DNA from: Phenylobacterium sp. Root700
GTDB lineage: Bacteria; Pseudomonadota; Alphaproteobacteria; Caulobacterales; Caulobacteraceae
Length of the DNA stretch: 64,000 nucleotides
Direction of reading: 5' to 3'
NCBI RefSeq assembly: GCF_001429025.1
Contig: NZ_LMHT01000022.1
Coordinates: 124,001-188,000 of the forward strand
Shown here: positions 17,116-26,083 of the stretch, piece by piece
Layout of the letters: each line of letters begins with the position of its first letter
Numbering within the stretch: the first letter of the stretch is position 1
Notes under the pieces: model-generated
What the model was told of the DNA's origin: nothing
Seen by the model: the letters and a program-made list of their open reading frames with translations, nothing else
The model's database searches: none
Program-made: the position numbers and the translations under genes

Positions 17116-18708
17116 CTAGGCGAATTGGTTCATCGTGTTGTGCGCGCCGCCGGCCTTCAGGGCCGCTTCGCCGGCGAAGTATTCCTTGTGGTCGTCGCCG
17201 ATGTCCGAGCCGGACATGTTCTGGTGACGAACGCAGGCGATACCCTCGCGGATTTCCTTGCGCTGAACGCCCTTCACGTAGCCGAGCATGCCTTGCGAAC
17301 CGAAGTATTCCTTCGCCAGGTTGTCGGTCGACAGCGCCGCCGTGTGATAGGTCGGCAGCGTGATCAGGTGGTGGAAGATGCCAGCCCGCTTGGCGCCGTC
17401 AGCCTGGAAGGTGCGGATGCGCTCGTCGGCGTCGTCCGACAGTTCGGTGCCGTCGTAGTCGACGCTCATCAGCTTGTCGCGGTCATAGGCCGAGACGTCC
17501 TTGCCCGCCGCCTTGTAGGCGTCGAACACCTGCTGGCGGAAGTTCAGGGTCCAGTTGAAGGACGGCGAGTTGTTGTAGACCAGCTTGGCGTTGGGGATCA
17601 CTTCGCGGACGCGATCCATCATGCCGGCGATCTGCTCGACGTGGGGCTTCTCGGTTTCGATCCACAGCAGGTCGGCGCCGTTCTGCAGCGAGGTGATGCT
17701 GTCGAGGACGCAACGGTCTTCGCCGGTGCCTTCACGGAACTGGAAGAGGTTCGACGGCAGACGCTTCGGACGCAGCAGCTTACCGGCGCGGTTGATGATC
17801 ACGTCGCCGTTCTTCAGGTCGGCCGGCGAGATTTCTTCGCAATCGAGGAAGCTGTTGTACTGGTCGCCCAGGTCGCCCGGGGTGTGGCTGACGGCGATCT
17901 GCTTGGTCAGGCCGGCGCCCAGCGAGTCGGTGCGGGTGACGATGATGCCGTTCTCGACGCCGAGTTCCAGGAAGGCGTAGCGGCAGGCGCGCACCTTGGC
18001 GAGGAAGTCGTCATGCGGAACGGTGACCTTGCCGTCCTGGTGGCCGCACTGCTTTTCGTCGGACACTTGGTTTTCGATCTGCAGGGCGCAGGCGCCGGCT
18101 TCGATCATCTTCTTGGCCAGCAGGTAGGTCGCCTCGGCGTTGCCGAAACCGGCGTCGATGTCGGCGATGACCGGAACGACGTGGGTCTGATAGTTGTCGA
18201 CGGCTTCGAGGAGCTTGGCTTCCTTGGCCTTGTCGCCGGCTTCGCGGGCGGCGTCGATCTCGCGGAACATGCCGCCGAGTTCGCGGGCGTCAGCCTGACG
18301 CAGGAAGGTGTAAAGCTCTTCGATCAGCGCCGGCACGGAGGTCTTCTCGTGCATCGACTGGTCCGGCAGCGGGCCGAATTCCGAACGCAGGGCGGCGACC
18401 ATCCAGCCCGACAGGTACAGGTAGCGGCGATCGGTCGTGCCGAAGTGCTTCTTGATCGAGATCAGCTTCTGTTGGCCGATGAAGCCGTGCCAGCAGCCCA
18501 GCGACTGGGTGTACTTGGACGAGTCCGCGTCATAGGCGGCCATGTCCTTGCGCATAATGTCGGCGGTGTAGCGGGCGATTTCCAGGCCGGTCTTGAAGCG
18601 GTTCTGGAGACGCATGCGAGCCACGGACTCGGCGTCGATGCCGCTCCAGGGGCCCTTCTTGCTCTCGATGAGTTGGCTCATCTGAATGATGTGGTCTTGA
18701 TAGGACAT
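17116..18708 (-). CDS. aceA: isocitrate lyase
   Basis: Cleaves isocitrate to glyoxylate and succinate, the first glyoxylate-shunt step needed for growth on acetate or fatty acids. 530 residues, the longer class of the enzyme compared with about 434 in E. coli. The catalytic loop is KQCGHQDGK; VIADIDAGFGNAEATY binds Mg and IVTRTDSLGAG follows. ATG 18708 follows AGAGG. It is divergent from a RamB/ScfR-like regulator, with operator-like repeats in the gap. Confidence 0.96.
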   Translation of the reverse strand: MSYQDHIIQMSQLIESKKGPWSGIDAESVARMRLQNRFKTGLEIARYTADIMRKDMAAYDADSSKYTQSLGCWHGFIGQQKLISIKKHFGTTDRRYLYLSGWMVAALRSEFGPLPDQSMHEKTSVPALIEELYTFLRQADARELGGMFREIDAAREAGDKAKEAKLLEAVDNYQTHVVPVIADIDAGFGNAEATYLLAKKMIEAGACALQIENQVSDEKQCGHQDGKVTVPHDDFLAKVRACRYAFLELGVENGIIVTRTDSLGAGLTKQIAVSHTPGDLGDQYNSFLDCEEISPADLKNGDVIINRAGKLLRPKRLPSNLFQFREGTGEDRCVLDSITSLQNGADLLWIETEKPHVEQIAGMMDRVREVIPNAKLVYNNSPSFNWTLNFRQQVFDAYKAAGKDVSAYDRDKLMSVDYDGTELSDDADERIRTFQADGAKRAGIFHHLITLPTYHTAALSTDNLAKEYFGSQGMLGYVKGVQRKEIREGIACVRHQNMSGSDIGDDHKEYFAGEAALKAGGAHNTMNQFA

Positions 18709-18814
18709 GTGCCTCTTCCGCGCTCGGCCGGGGGAAACTGGGAGGCCCCGGTACTTGATGGGTTCGGTACAGAGCCCTTCGCCGCTTGTGGAGTCGGCGC
18801 GAGGTGCAGATGTC

Positions 18815-18857
18815 AAACTTTACAGGGCTCGCTTGTAATGTTGTAATGTCTCTACAA
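18815..18857. promoter_or_regulatory. RamB-like box and TTGTAATG repeats between aceA and its regulator
   Basis: AAACTTTACA at 18815-18824 resembles the RamB box of corynebacteria (AAACTTTGCAAA). CTTGTAATGTTG at 18832-18843 resembles the same box on the other strand. TTGTAATG occurs twice in tandem (18833-18848), and TTGTA...TACAA (18841-18857) is an inverted repeat. Likely binding sites for the regulator at 18875. Confidence 0.5.
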
Positions 18858-18874
18858 TTTCGTGGAGTCGAGAC

Positions 18875-20293
18875 ATGTCGACGGAACGCCGCCTTTACGT
18901 GGGGCCTAGCCTGCGGAGGCTTCGCCGCGACCATGGGCTGACCCAGGCCGACATGGCCGCCGACCTCGACGTCTCGGCCTCCTACATCGCCCTGCTGGAA
19001 CGCAATCACCGCCCGCTCAGCGCCGAGATGCTGCTGCGGCTGTCGCAGACCTACAAGATGGACATGGCCGCCTTGGCCGGCGACGGCGGCTCGGACGACG
19101 CGGCCCGGCTGCAGGCGATCCTGAAGGATCCGATGTTCACCGACATCGACCTGCCGTCGCTGGAAACCGCCGACGTCACGACCAACTTTCCCGGCATCAC
19201 CGAGGCGTTGCTGCGGCTTTACACCGCCTACCAGGAGGAACAGCTCGCACTGGCCGACCGCGGGGCCGAGACGCTGGCGGCCGGCGGGCGAGGCTCCGAC
19301 GCGCCCGACCCGGTCGCCGAATCCCGGCGCTTCCTGGCCGCCCGCCGCAACAGCTTTCCAAGCCTCGACGACGCCGCCGAACGTCTGGCCCAAGCGGTCA
19401 GCGGGCATGACAACATCGTCGGCTACCTGAAGGCCCGGCACAATCTGCGGGTCCGGCGCCTGCCGTCGAACGTGATGGTCGGCTCCATCCGGCGGCTTGA
19501 CCGGCATCGCAAGGAGATCCTGCTGGACGACGGCCTGGACACCGCCAGCCAGCTGTTCCAACTCGCGCTCCAACTGGCCTATCTGGAGATGCGCCAGGAG
19601 GTCGACGCCGTGGCCGACGAGGGCGCCTTCGCCACCGAAAGCGGCGAGCGCCTGACCCGCCGGGCGCTGGCCAGCTATGCGGCGGCGGCGCTGCTGATGC
19701 CCTACTCCGCTTTCGCCAAGGCGGCCGAGGCCCGGCGCTACGACGTCGAGGCCCTGGCCCGCCAGTTCGGGGCCAGCTTCGAGCAGACGGCGCACCGACT
19801 GACCACCCTGCAGAAGCCCGGTCAGGAACGGGTGCCGTTCTTCTTCATCCGCGTCGATCCGGCCGGAAACGTCTCCAAGCGGCTGGACGGCGCGGGCTTC
19901 CCGTTCGCTCGCCACGGAGGCGGTTGCCCGCTGTGGTCGGTGCATCAGGCGTTCCGCACGCCGCGTGAAATCGTCACCCAGTGGTTGGAGCTTCCCGACG
20001 GCCAGCGGTTCTTCTCGATCGCCCGCACGGTGACCGCCGGCGGCGGCGCCTACGGCGCGCCGCGGGTCGAGCGGGCCATCGCTCTGGGCTGCGCGGCCGA
20101 GCACGCCGGCAAGCTGATTTACACCCAGGATCGACCCGGTTTCGGACCAGAGTTCGCGACCCCGATCGGGGTCACTTGCCGCCTCTGTCACCGCACCGAA
20201 TGCACCGCCAGATCGGCCCCTCCGATCGGCCGCCAGATCCTGCCTGACGACATCCGACGGACCAGCGCGCCCTTCGGGTTTTCGGACACCTAA
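18875..20293 (+). CDS. RamB/ScfR-type XRE regulator of glyoxylate or propionate genes
   Basis: 472-residue regulator. The N-terminal XRE helix-turn-helix reads LRRDHGLTQADMAADLDVSASYIALLER. A central IrrE/M78-like segment contains LFQLALQLAYLEM but no HExxH, so no protease activity is expected. The C-terminal part ends in a Cys-rich tail, GVTCRLCHRTECTARSAPP. This is the architecture of RamB and short-chain-acyl-CoA-responsive regulators. It lies between aceA and glcB and is transcribed away from aceA, so control of both is the natural inference. Confidence 0.88.
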   Translation: MSTERRLYVGPSLRRLRRDHGLTQADMAADLDVSASYIALLERNHRPLSAEMLLRLSQTYKMDMAALAGDGGSDDAARLQAILKDPMFTDIDLPSLETADVTTNFPGITEALLRLYTAYQEEQLALADRGAETLAAGGRGSDAPDPVAESRRFLAARRNSFPSLDDAAERLAQAVSGHDNIVGYLKARHNLRVRRLPSNVMVGSIRRLDRHRKEILLDDGLDTASQLFQLALQLAYLEMRQEVDAVADEGAFATESGERLTRRALASYAAAALLMPYSAFAKAAEARRYDVEALARQFGASFEQTAHRLTTLQKPGQERVPFFFIRVDPAGNVSKRLDGAGFPFARHGGGCPLWSVHQAFRTPREIVTQWLELPDGQRFFSIARTVTAGGGAYGAPRVERAIALGCAAEHAGKLIYTQDRPGFGPEFATPIGVTCRLCHRTECTARSAPPIGRQILPDDIRRTSAPFGFSDT

Positions 20294-20376
20294 ACCGCCG
20301 AGCGCGGATACGGCGCCCTACTTTTAGGGGGTTCAAAGTGAAGCGCTTCCGTGCAGTAAAGCGCCGGAGACAAGTG

Positions 20377-20405
20377 GTTCGCCGCCGTGACGGCGAACTT
20401 TGCAA
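20377..20405 (+). promoter_or_regulatory. hairpin and RamB-like box upstream of glcB
   Basis: GTTCGCCG (20377-20384) and CGGCGAAC (20391-20398) form a perfect 8-bp inverted repeat. Its right arm runs into GAACTTTGCAA (20395-20405), which matches the RamB-type box AACTTTGCAA and the AACTTTACA seen upstream of aceA. Probable operator for malate synthase. Confidence 0.5.
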
Positions 20406-20431
20406 CGCTTTATCGAGGGGCCGGTACGCTC

Positions 20432-22576
20432 ATGGACATCAGCAAAACCCTTACAGTCGAAGACATCTTGCATGCCTTCGTCGAGAGCGAACTCCTGCCC
20501 GGTACGGGAGTGTCCGCCGACACCTTCTGGAGCGCCCTGGAAACCATCCTGGCCGACTTTACGCCACGTAACGCCGAGTTGCTGAATCGTCGCGACGAAC
20601 TTCAGGCTCAAATCGACACCTGGTGGAGCGAGCGCAAAGGCCGCCAAACCGACGTCGCCGAGCAGACCGCGTTCCTCCGCGAAATCGGCTATCTGCAGCC
20701 CGAACCGGACGCCTTCCAGATCGGCACGCAGAACGTCGATCCGGAGATCGCCAAGCTCGCCGGACCGCAGCTGGTTGTCCCGGTTTCCAACGGCCGCTTT
20801 GCGCTGAACGCGGCCAATGCGCGGTGGGGCAGCCTCTATGACGCGCTCTACGGCACCGACGCCCTGGAGCCCCCGACCGGCGGCAAGGGCTACGACACCG
20901 ATCGCGGAAACAAGGTCATCGCCTTCGCGCGCGGTTTCCTGGATCGCGCCGCCCCGCTCGCGACCGGATCGCATGCCGACGCGGTCGCCTACACCATCGC
21001 AGGTCAAGCCCTCACCGTTCGTCTGAAAGACGGAACCCAGGCCGCCCTGGCGAACCCCGGACAACTGGCCGGATGGCGCGGGGCCGCCGAGGCGCCGGAC
21101 GGCGTTCTGCTGGCTCACAACAGCCTGCACTTCGAGATCCAGATCGACCCGCAACACTCGATCGGCAAGGACGACCCGGCCCACGTCGCCGACGTGCTGG
21201 TCGAGGCGGCGCTGACCGCCATCCAGGACTGCGAGGACTCCGTCGCCGCCGTCGACGCCGAGGACAAGACCGGCGTCTATCGCAACTGGCTGGGCCTGAT
21301 GCGCGGCGATCTGTCGGCCAGCTTCTCCAAGGGCGGCCGCACCGAGACCCGCCGTCTCGACGAAGATCGCCGCTACACCGCGCCGAACGGAACCGAGCTG
21401 ACCCTGCGCGGCCGCAGCCTGATGCTGGTGCGCAATGTCGGCCACCACATGACGACCGACGCCGTGCGCCTTGACGGCCAGCCGGTCTTCGAAACCGCGA
21501 TCGACGCTCTGATCACCGTCACCGCCGCCCTGCACGACCTGAAGGCGCGCCGCAACAGCCCGGCCGGATCGGTCTATGTCGTCAAGCCGAAGATGCATGG
21601 CCCCGACGAAGTGGCCTTGGCCGTGCGCCTGTTCGACATGGTCGAGGATGCGCTGGGCCTGGCGCGCAACACCGTCAAGATCGGGATCATGGACGAAGAG
21701 CGGCGCACCAGCGCCAACCTGAAGGCCTGTATCCACGCCGCGCGCGACCGCATCGTCTTCATCAACACCGGCTTCCTCGACCGCACCGGCGACGAAATCC
21801 ACACCGCGATGGAGGCCGGCCCGGTCGTTCGCAAGGACGCGATGAAGGCCGAACCCTGGCTGCCCGCCTACGAAAAGCGCAACGTCGAGATCGGCCTGGC
21901 CACCGGCTTCCCCGGCCACGCCCAGATCGGCAAGGGCATGTGGGCGGCTCCCGACCAGATGCAGGCCATGATGGCGGCGAAGATCGGCCACCCGAAGGCC
22001 GGCGCCAACACGGCCTGGGTCCCCTCGCCCACCGCCGCCGTCCTGCACGCCCTGCACTATCACGAGGTCGACGTCCCGGCGCTTCAGGCCTCGATGGGCA
22101 CGGCCGGCGCGACCGGACTGGAAGACCTGCTGACCCCGCCTCTGGCCCGCTCCAACTGGAACGCCGCCGATATCCAGCAGGAGCTGGACAACAACGCCCA
22201 GGGCATCCTGGGCTACGTGGTGCGCTGGATCGACCAGGGCGTCGGCTGCTCCAAGGTTCCCGACATCCATGACGTCGGCCTGATGGAAGACCGCGCGACG
22301 CTGCGGATCTCCAGCCAGCACATCGCCAACTGGCTGCACCACGAGGTCTGCACCGAGGCGCAGGTCCGCGAGACCTTCGGTCGGATGGCCAAGGTGGTGG
22401 ACGCCCAGAACGCCAGCGATCCGGTCTATCAGGCGATGGCCTCTGATCCGGCCGCCAGCATCGCCTTCCAGGCGGCGCTGGAACTGGTCTTCGAGGGCCG
22501 CGTGCAGCCGAACGGCTACACCGAGCACGTCCTTCACCGCCGCCGCCGCGAACGTAAGGCGCAGATCTCCGCCTAA
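20432..22576 (+). CDS. glcB: malate synthase G
   Basis: Condenses glyoxylate with acetyl-CoA to malate, the second glyoxylate-shunt step. 714 residues, normal for the G isoform. Family opening [13 protein letters not shown], the active-site region [20 protein letters not shown] and [11 protein letters not shown] are present, with [19 protein letters not shown] near the C-terminus. ATG 20432 is favoured by homology; GAGGGG lies about ten bases upstream. A GTG at 20387 is possible but overlaps the operator-like sequence. Downstream of the regulator on the same strand. Confidence 0.95.
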   Translation: MDISKTLTVEDILHAFVESELLPGTGVSADTFWSALETILADFTPRNAELLNRRDELQAQIDTWWSERKGRQTDVAEQTAFLREIGYLQPEPDAFQIGTQNVDPEIAKLAGPQLVVPVSNGRFALNAANARWGSLYDALYGTDALEPPTGGKGYDTDRGNKVIAFARGFLDRAAPLATGSHADAVAYTIAGQALTVRLKDGTQAALANPGQLAGWRGAAEAPDGVLLAHNSLHFEIQIDPQHSIGKDDPAHVADVLVEAALTAIQDCEDSVAAVDAEDKTGVYRNWLGLMRGDLSASFSKGGRTETRRLDEDRRYTAPNGTELTLRGRSLMLVRNVGHHMTTDAVRLDGQPVFETAIDALITVTAALHDLKARRNSPAGSVYVVKPKMHGPDEVALAVRLFDMVEDALGLARNTVKIGIMDEERRTSANLKACIHAARDRIVFINTGFLDRTGDEIHTAMEAGPVVRKDAMKAEPWLPAYEKRNVEIGLATGFPGHAQIGKGMWAAPDQMQAMMAAKIGHPKAGANTAWVPSPTAAVLHALHYHEVDVPALQASMGTAGATGLEDLLTPPLARSNWNAADIQQELDNNAQGILGYVVRWIDQGVGCSKVPDIHDVGLMEDRATLRISSQHIANWLHHEVCTEAQVRETFGRMAKVVDAQNASDPVYQAMASDPAASIAFQAALELVFEGRVQPNGYTEHVLHRRRRERKAQISA

Positions 22577-22616
22577 GGGTCAGGCCCGTCGGGCCGAGCC
22601 CCGGCGAAATGACATT

Positions 22617-22644
22617 CGGTGCGGTCGCGCGAGCGACCGCACCG
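22617..22644. terminator. hairpin between convergent glcB and ridA
   Basis: CGGTGCGGTCGC (22617-22628) and GCGACCGCACCG (22633-22644) form a perfect 12-bp stem with a GCGA tetraloop. On the minus strand it is followed by AATGTCATTT, favouring termination of the ridA transcript. Confidence 0.65.
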
Positions 22645-22651
22645 ACGTCGA

Positions 22652-22999
22652 CTAGCCGCGCGCGGCGACGACGATGACTTCGACCTTGTAGTCCGGGGTC
22701 GCCAGCTTGGCTTCGCCGGTGGCGCGCGCCGGGGCGTCTTTGCCGCCGACCCAGACATCCCAAACCGCGTTCATCTCGGCGAAATCGGCCATGTCGGCCA
22801 GCCAGATGGTGGCGCTGAGGATCTTGGACTTCTCGCTGCCGGCCTGGGCCAGCAGGGCTTCGACGGACGCCAGCACAGCCTGCGTCTGGGCCGTCACGCT
22901 TTCGCCCGGCGCGCCGACCTGGCCGGCGAGATAGACGGTGTCGCCGTGGATCACGGCCTGGCTCATGCGCGGCCCGGAGCCGATGCGCTCGATGCTCAT
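22652..22999 (-). CDS. ridA: RidA-family enamine/imine deaminase
   Basis: 115-residue YjgF/RidA-family protein. RidA proteins hydrolyse reactive imines to keto acids. It has YLAGQVGA near the N-terminus and the C-terminal ARATGEAKLATPDYKVEV, but an atypical RATGEA where many members have R-x-C/A. ATG 22999 is used; the upstream extension has no family similarity. Third gene after alr and dadA, with a 67-base gap to dadA. Removing the imine made by DadA is the likely job. Confidence 0.88.
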   Translation of the reverse strand: MSIERIGSGPRMSQAVIHGDTVYLAGQVGAPGESVTAQTQAVLASVEALLAQAGSEKSKILSATIWLADMADFAEMNAVWDVWVGGKDAPARATGEAKLATPDYKVEVIVVAARG

Positions 23000-23066
23000 A
23001 TGTGTTCGTCCTTGCTGGTGTAAGTGAAGCGACGTGAAGCTGAGGCCGGCTGCGACCGCAACCAAA

Positions 23067-24323
23067 TCATGCGGTGTATCGCGAGATCGCGAGGTCGCGG
23101 GTGTCGATGGCCGGCTCGGTGCGCCCGATCAGGTCGGCGATCACCTGGCCCGAGCCGCAGGCCATGGTCCAGCCGAGCGTGCCGTGGCCGGTGTTGAGGA
23201 ACAGATTGTCGACAGGCGTCGCGCCGATCACCGGGGTGCCGTCCGGGGTCATGGGGCGAAGGCCCGACCAGAACGTCGCCTCATTCACCCGACCTGCATC
23301 GGGGAACAGGCTTTGCAGCGAGTGCTCCAGCGTTCGGCGGCGCTGCGGATGCAGGTCGTTGGTGTACCCTGAAATCTCGGCCATCCCGCCGACCCGGATG
23401 CGGCTCCCCAGCCGGGTGATAGCGATCTTGTAGCTCTCGTCCAGCAAGGTCGAAACCGGCGCCCGGTCCGCGTCGGCGATCGGCACGGTGATCGAGTACC
23501 CCTTCACCGGATAGACCGGCAGGCGAAGGCCGAGCGGCTTCACCAGGGCCGGAGAATAGCTGCCCAGCGCTACGAGATAGGCGTCGGCGGTCACATCGCC
23601 GCGGCTGGTCTTCACCGCCGAAATCCGCCCGCCTTCCGTTTGAAGCCCACTGATGGCGGTCTGGTACTGGAACGTCACGCCCATCTGCGCCGCCAGCTTG
23701 GCCAGCGCCGTGGTGAACATGAAGCAGTCGCCGGTCTCGTCGTTCGGCAGCCGCAGTCCGCCGACCAACGGGTCGCGGGAATTGGCCAGGCCCGGCTCGG
23801 CGGCGATGCAGCCGGCCTTGTCGAGCACTTCGAACGGCACACCCCCGGCCCTCAGGACCTCGACGTCCTTGGCGATCCCGTCGAGCTGATGCTGAGTGCG
23901 AAACAGCTGCAGCGTGCCCTGCATGCGCTGGTCGTACTGGATGGCGGTCTCGGCCCGCAGGTCGATCAAGCGGTCGCGGCTGTATTCGGCCAGCCGCACC
24001 ATCCGGCTCTTATTCAGCGCGTAGCGCCCCGGCGTGCAGTTGCGCAGCATCGCCAGCAGCCAGCCGATCATGGCGGCGTCGAGCTTCGGCCGCAGGATCA
24101 GCGGCGGATGGTCCATCAGCAGCCACTTCACCGCTTTCGCCGGAATGCCCGGCGCGGCCCAAGGCGAGGCGTAACCCGGCGAAACCTCGCCCGCATTGGC
24201 GTGACTGGTCTCGCGGGCTGGGCCCGGTTGACGATCGATCACCGTGACCTCGTGACCGGCCTTGGCCAGATAATAGGCCGAGGTCACGCCGACCACGCCG
24301 GCGCCCAGGACTGCAACCTTCAT
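23067..24323 (-). CDS. dadA: D-amino-acid dehydrogenase small subunit
   Basis: 418-residue FAD enzyme that oxidises D-alanine to pyruvate and ammonia, passing electrons to the respiratory chain. The N-terminal Rossmann motif is [19 protein letters not shown] with acidic IDRQ. Family motifs [18 protein letters not shown] and C-terminal [15 protein letters not shown] are present. Its ATG overlaps the alr stop by four bases (ATGA), so the two are translationally coupled. Confidence 0.96.
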   Translation of the reverse strand: MKVAVLGAGVVGVTSAYYLAKAGHEVTVIDRQPGPARETSHANAGEVSPGYASPWAAPGIPAKAVKWLLMDHPPLILRPKLDAAMIGWLLAMLRNCTPGRYALNKSRMVRLAEYSRDRLIDLRAETAIQYDQRMQGTLQLFRTQHQLDGIAKDVEVLRAGGVPFEVLDKAGCIAAEPGLANSRDPLVGGLRLPNDETGDCFMFTTALAKLAAQMGVTFQYQTAISGLQTEGGRISAVKTSRGDVTADAYLVALGSYSPALVKPLGLRLPVYPVKGYSITVPIADADRAPVSTLLDESYKIAITRLGSRIRVGGMAEISGYTNDLHPQRRRTLEHSLQSLFPDAGRVNEATFWSGLRPMTPDGTPVIGATPVDNLFLNTGHGTLGWTMACGSGQVIADLIGRTEPAIDTRDLAISRYTA

Positions 24324-25468
24324 GCGTTGATTTCCAATGCGGTTGTCTGCGCCTCATCGAGATAGGTGCGCGCGTAACGGCGCCCGAGGCTCGTGAGAAT
24401 TTCGTAGGTGATGGTCCCGGCGTCGCGCGCCACGTCCTCGAGCGACTGGTGGGGGCCGATCAGTTCAACGGCGTCACCTGGCTTCAAGGCGCCGTCGGTA
24501 AGCGCGGTGACATCCAGGATCATGCTGTCCATCGACACCCGTCCGACGATGGGAAGCCGCACGTCGCCGAAATAGGCCGCCCCACGGCCGCCCAACTGGC
24601 GCGGCCAACCGTCGGCGTAGCCGACCGACACGGTCGCGAGCCGCGTGACGTCGGGCGCCGTGAAGGTGAGGCCATAGCCGACCCCGGTCCCCGCTGGGAT
24701 GGTTCTGATCTGGATCACCCGCGCGTCGAGGCGAACAACCCGCGCCAGCGGATTGGGTGCATCCTCGACAGGGTTCGCGCCGTAGAGGGCGAGCCCAGGC
24801 CGCACCAGACCGCCGTGGAACTTCGGCGCTGCGAAGGCGCCGCCGGAGTTGGCGAATGACCGCGGCAAAGGCGGCAACATGGCCGCCAGACGTTCGAAGC
24901 GCGCCAGTTGCTCGCCGTTGGCGGCGGCCTCCGGCGCGTCGGCGCAGGCCAGGTGGCTCATCACCAGCTTGATCTCGACCTGATCGAAGAAGCCCGGCGT
25001 TTCGGCGAGCCGCGCCACGTCTTCCGGCGGCAGGCCGAGCCGCGACATGCCGCTATCGATTTGCAGCAGCGCCGGCAGCCGCCGCCGCTCAGCCAGCGCC
25101 AGATCGCGCCAGGCCATCGCCTGCTCCATGGAGTTCAGGACGGGCAGCACGCCAGCGGCCGCGCACCGCGCCTCGGCGCCTGGCTGCAGGCCGTTCAGAA
25201 CGTAGAGGCGAGCGTCCTGGGGCAGCGAGGGCTTCAGGTGCAGCGCCTCGGAAAGGTGAGCCACGAAGAAGTCGCCGCAGCCCTCCTCGGCCAACACCCG
25301 CGCCACCCGAACCGCACCGAGCCCATAGGCGTCGGCCTTCACGACTCCGGCGACCGGCGAGGGCGCCACCAGCCCAGCGACGAAGGCGTAGTTCGCCCGG
25401 ATCGCGGCCAGATCGATGACGAGGCAGCCGCCAGCGTCGTCCGCGACCTCGCACCCTGCCCCGATCAT
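24320..25468 (-). CDS. alr: alanine racemase (catabolic, dad operon)
   Basis: 382-residue PLP enzyme interconverting L- and D-alanine. The PLP lysine is in [11 protein letters not shown] and the second catalytic Tyr in [19 protein letters not shown] is the usual C-terminal domain marker. A strong GGAGGGG site precedes ATG 25468. First gene of alr-dadA-ridA, divergent from lrp. This arrangement argues for the catabolic DadX role, though the enzyme could also supply cell-wall D-alanine. Confidence 0.94.
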   Translation of the reverse strand: MIGAGCEVADDAGGCLVIDLAAIRANYAFVAGLVAPSPVAGVVKADAYGLGAVRVARVLAEEGCGDFFVAHLSEALHLKPSLPQDARLYVLNGLQPGAEARCAAAGVLPVLNSMEQAMAWRDLALAERRRLPALLQIDSGMSRLGLPPEDVARLAETPGFFDQVEIKLVMSHLACADAPEAAANGEQLARFERLAAMLPPLPRSFANSGGAFAAPKFHGGLVRPGLALYGANPVEDAPNPLARVVRLDARVIQIRTIPAGTGVGYGLTFTAPDVTRLATVSVGYADGWPRQLGGRGAAYFGDVRLPIVGRVSMDSMILDVTALTDGALKPGDAVELIGPHQSLEDVARDAGTITYEILTSLGRRYARTYLDEAQTTALEINA

Positions 25469-25504
25469 GCCGCCCCTCCGCCAGCTTGGATTTTCAAGCC
25501 AGAC

Positions 25505-25575
25505 GATATTCGAAGGATATTCGAATTGTCAGCCAATTAGCCGCATGATTAGCTAATTGATGTCGGATATTCGAA
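25505..25575. promoter_or_regulatory. three GATATTCGAA repeats and an inverted repeat between alr and lrp
   Basis: GATATTCGAA occurs at 25505-25514, 25516-25525 and 25566-25575, all in the same orientation and at starts spaced 11 and 50 bases. Between them CAATTAG (25534-25540) and CTAATTG (25553-25559) form a 7-bp inverted repeat. Spacing near whole helical turns fits cooperative Lrp-type binding. Confidence 0.6.
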
Positions 25576-25599
25576 CATTGAACGGCACAAAATCAACCT

Positions 25600-26079
25600 A
25601 TGACCACATCAATCGACGGCACCGACCGCAGCCTGATCCGGCTGCTGCGCCTCAACGGCCGGCGGCCGAACAGCGAGCTCGCCGCCGAGGTCGGGCTGTC
25701 GCCCTCGGCCTGCCTGAGGCGCATCCGCATCCTTGAGGAGCGCGGCGTCATTCGCGGCTACACCGCCATCATCGCCGGCCCGGCCGAGGACGAGGGCGTC
25801 GTGGCCATCGTTCGCCTGACCCTGGAGAAACAGACCGAAGAGTACTTCAAGCGCTTCGAGGCGGCGGTCCGCGAGCACCCGGAAATCGAGGAATGCTTCC
25901 TGATGACCGGCGACGTCGACTACATCCTGCGCGCCTCGGCGGCCAGCGCGGCCGCATACGAGGCGATCCACACCGAAATCCTGTCCCGCCTGCCCGGCGT
26001 CGCCCGCATCCACTCGAGCATCGCAATGCGCAACGTCCTTCAACAACGTCCCGCCAAGCGGCGCGCGCCGCCGCGTTAG
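25600..26079 (+). CDS. Lrp/AsnC-family regulator of the dad operon
   Basis: 159-residue Lrp-type regulator. N-terminal HTH: DRSLIRLLRLNGRRPNSELA and GLSPSACLRRIRILEERGVI. C-terminal RAM ligand domain includes EECFLMTGDVDYIL. The ATG has no clear purine-rich ribosome site, so leaderless or weak initiation is possible. Divergent from alr-dadA-ridA. Activation of alanine catabolism by L-alanine, as for DadR in pseudomonads, is the inference. Confidence 0.92.
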   Translation: MTTSIDGTDRSLIRLLRLNGRRPNSELAAEVGLSPSACLRRIRILEERGVIRGYTAIIAGPAEDEGVVAIVRLTLEKQTEEYFKRFEAAVREHPEIEECFLMTGDVDYILRASAASAAAYEAIHTEILSRLPGVARIHSSIAMRNVLQQRPAKRRAPPR

Positions 26080-26083
26080 GCCC

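Noticed and set aside
17125-18846. 573-codon + strand frame opposite aceA
   Set aside because: Shadow of isocitrate lyase with no recognisable motif.
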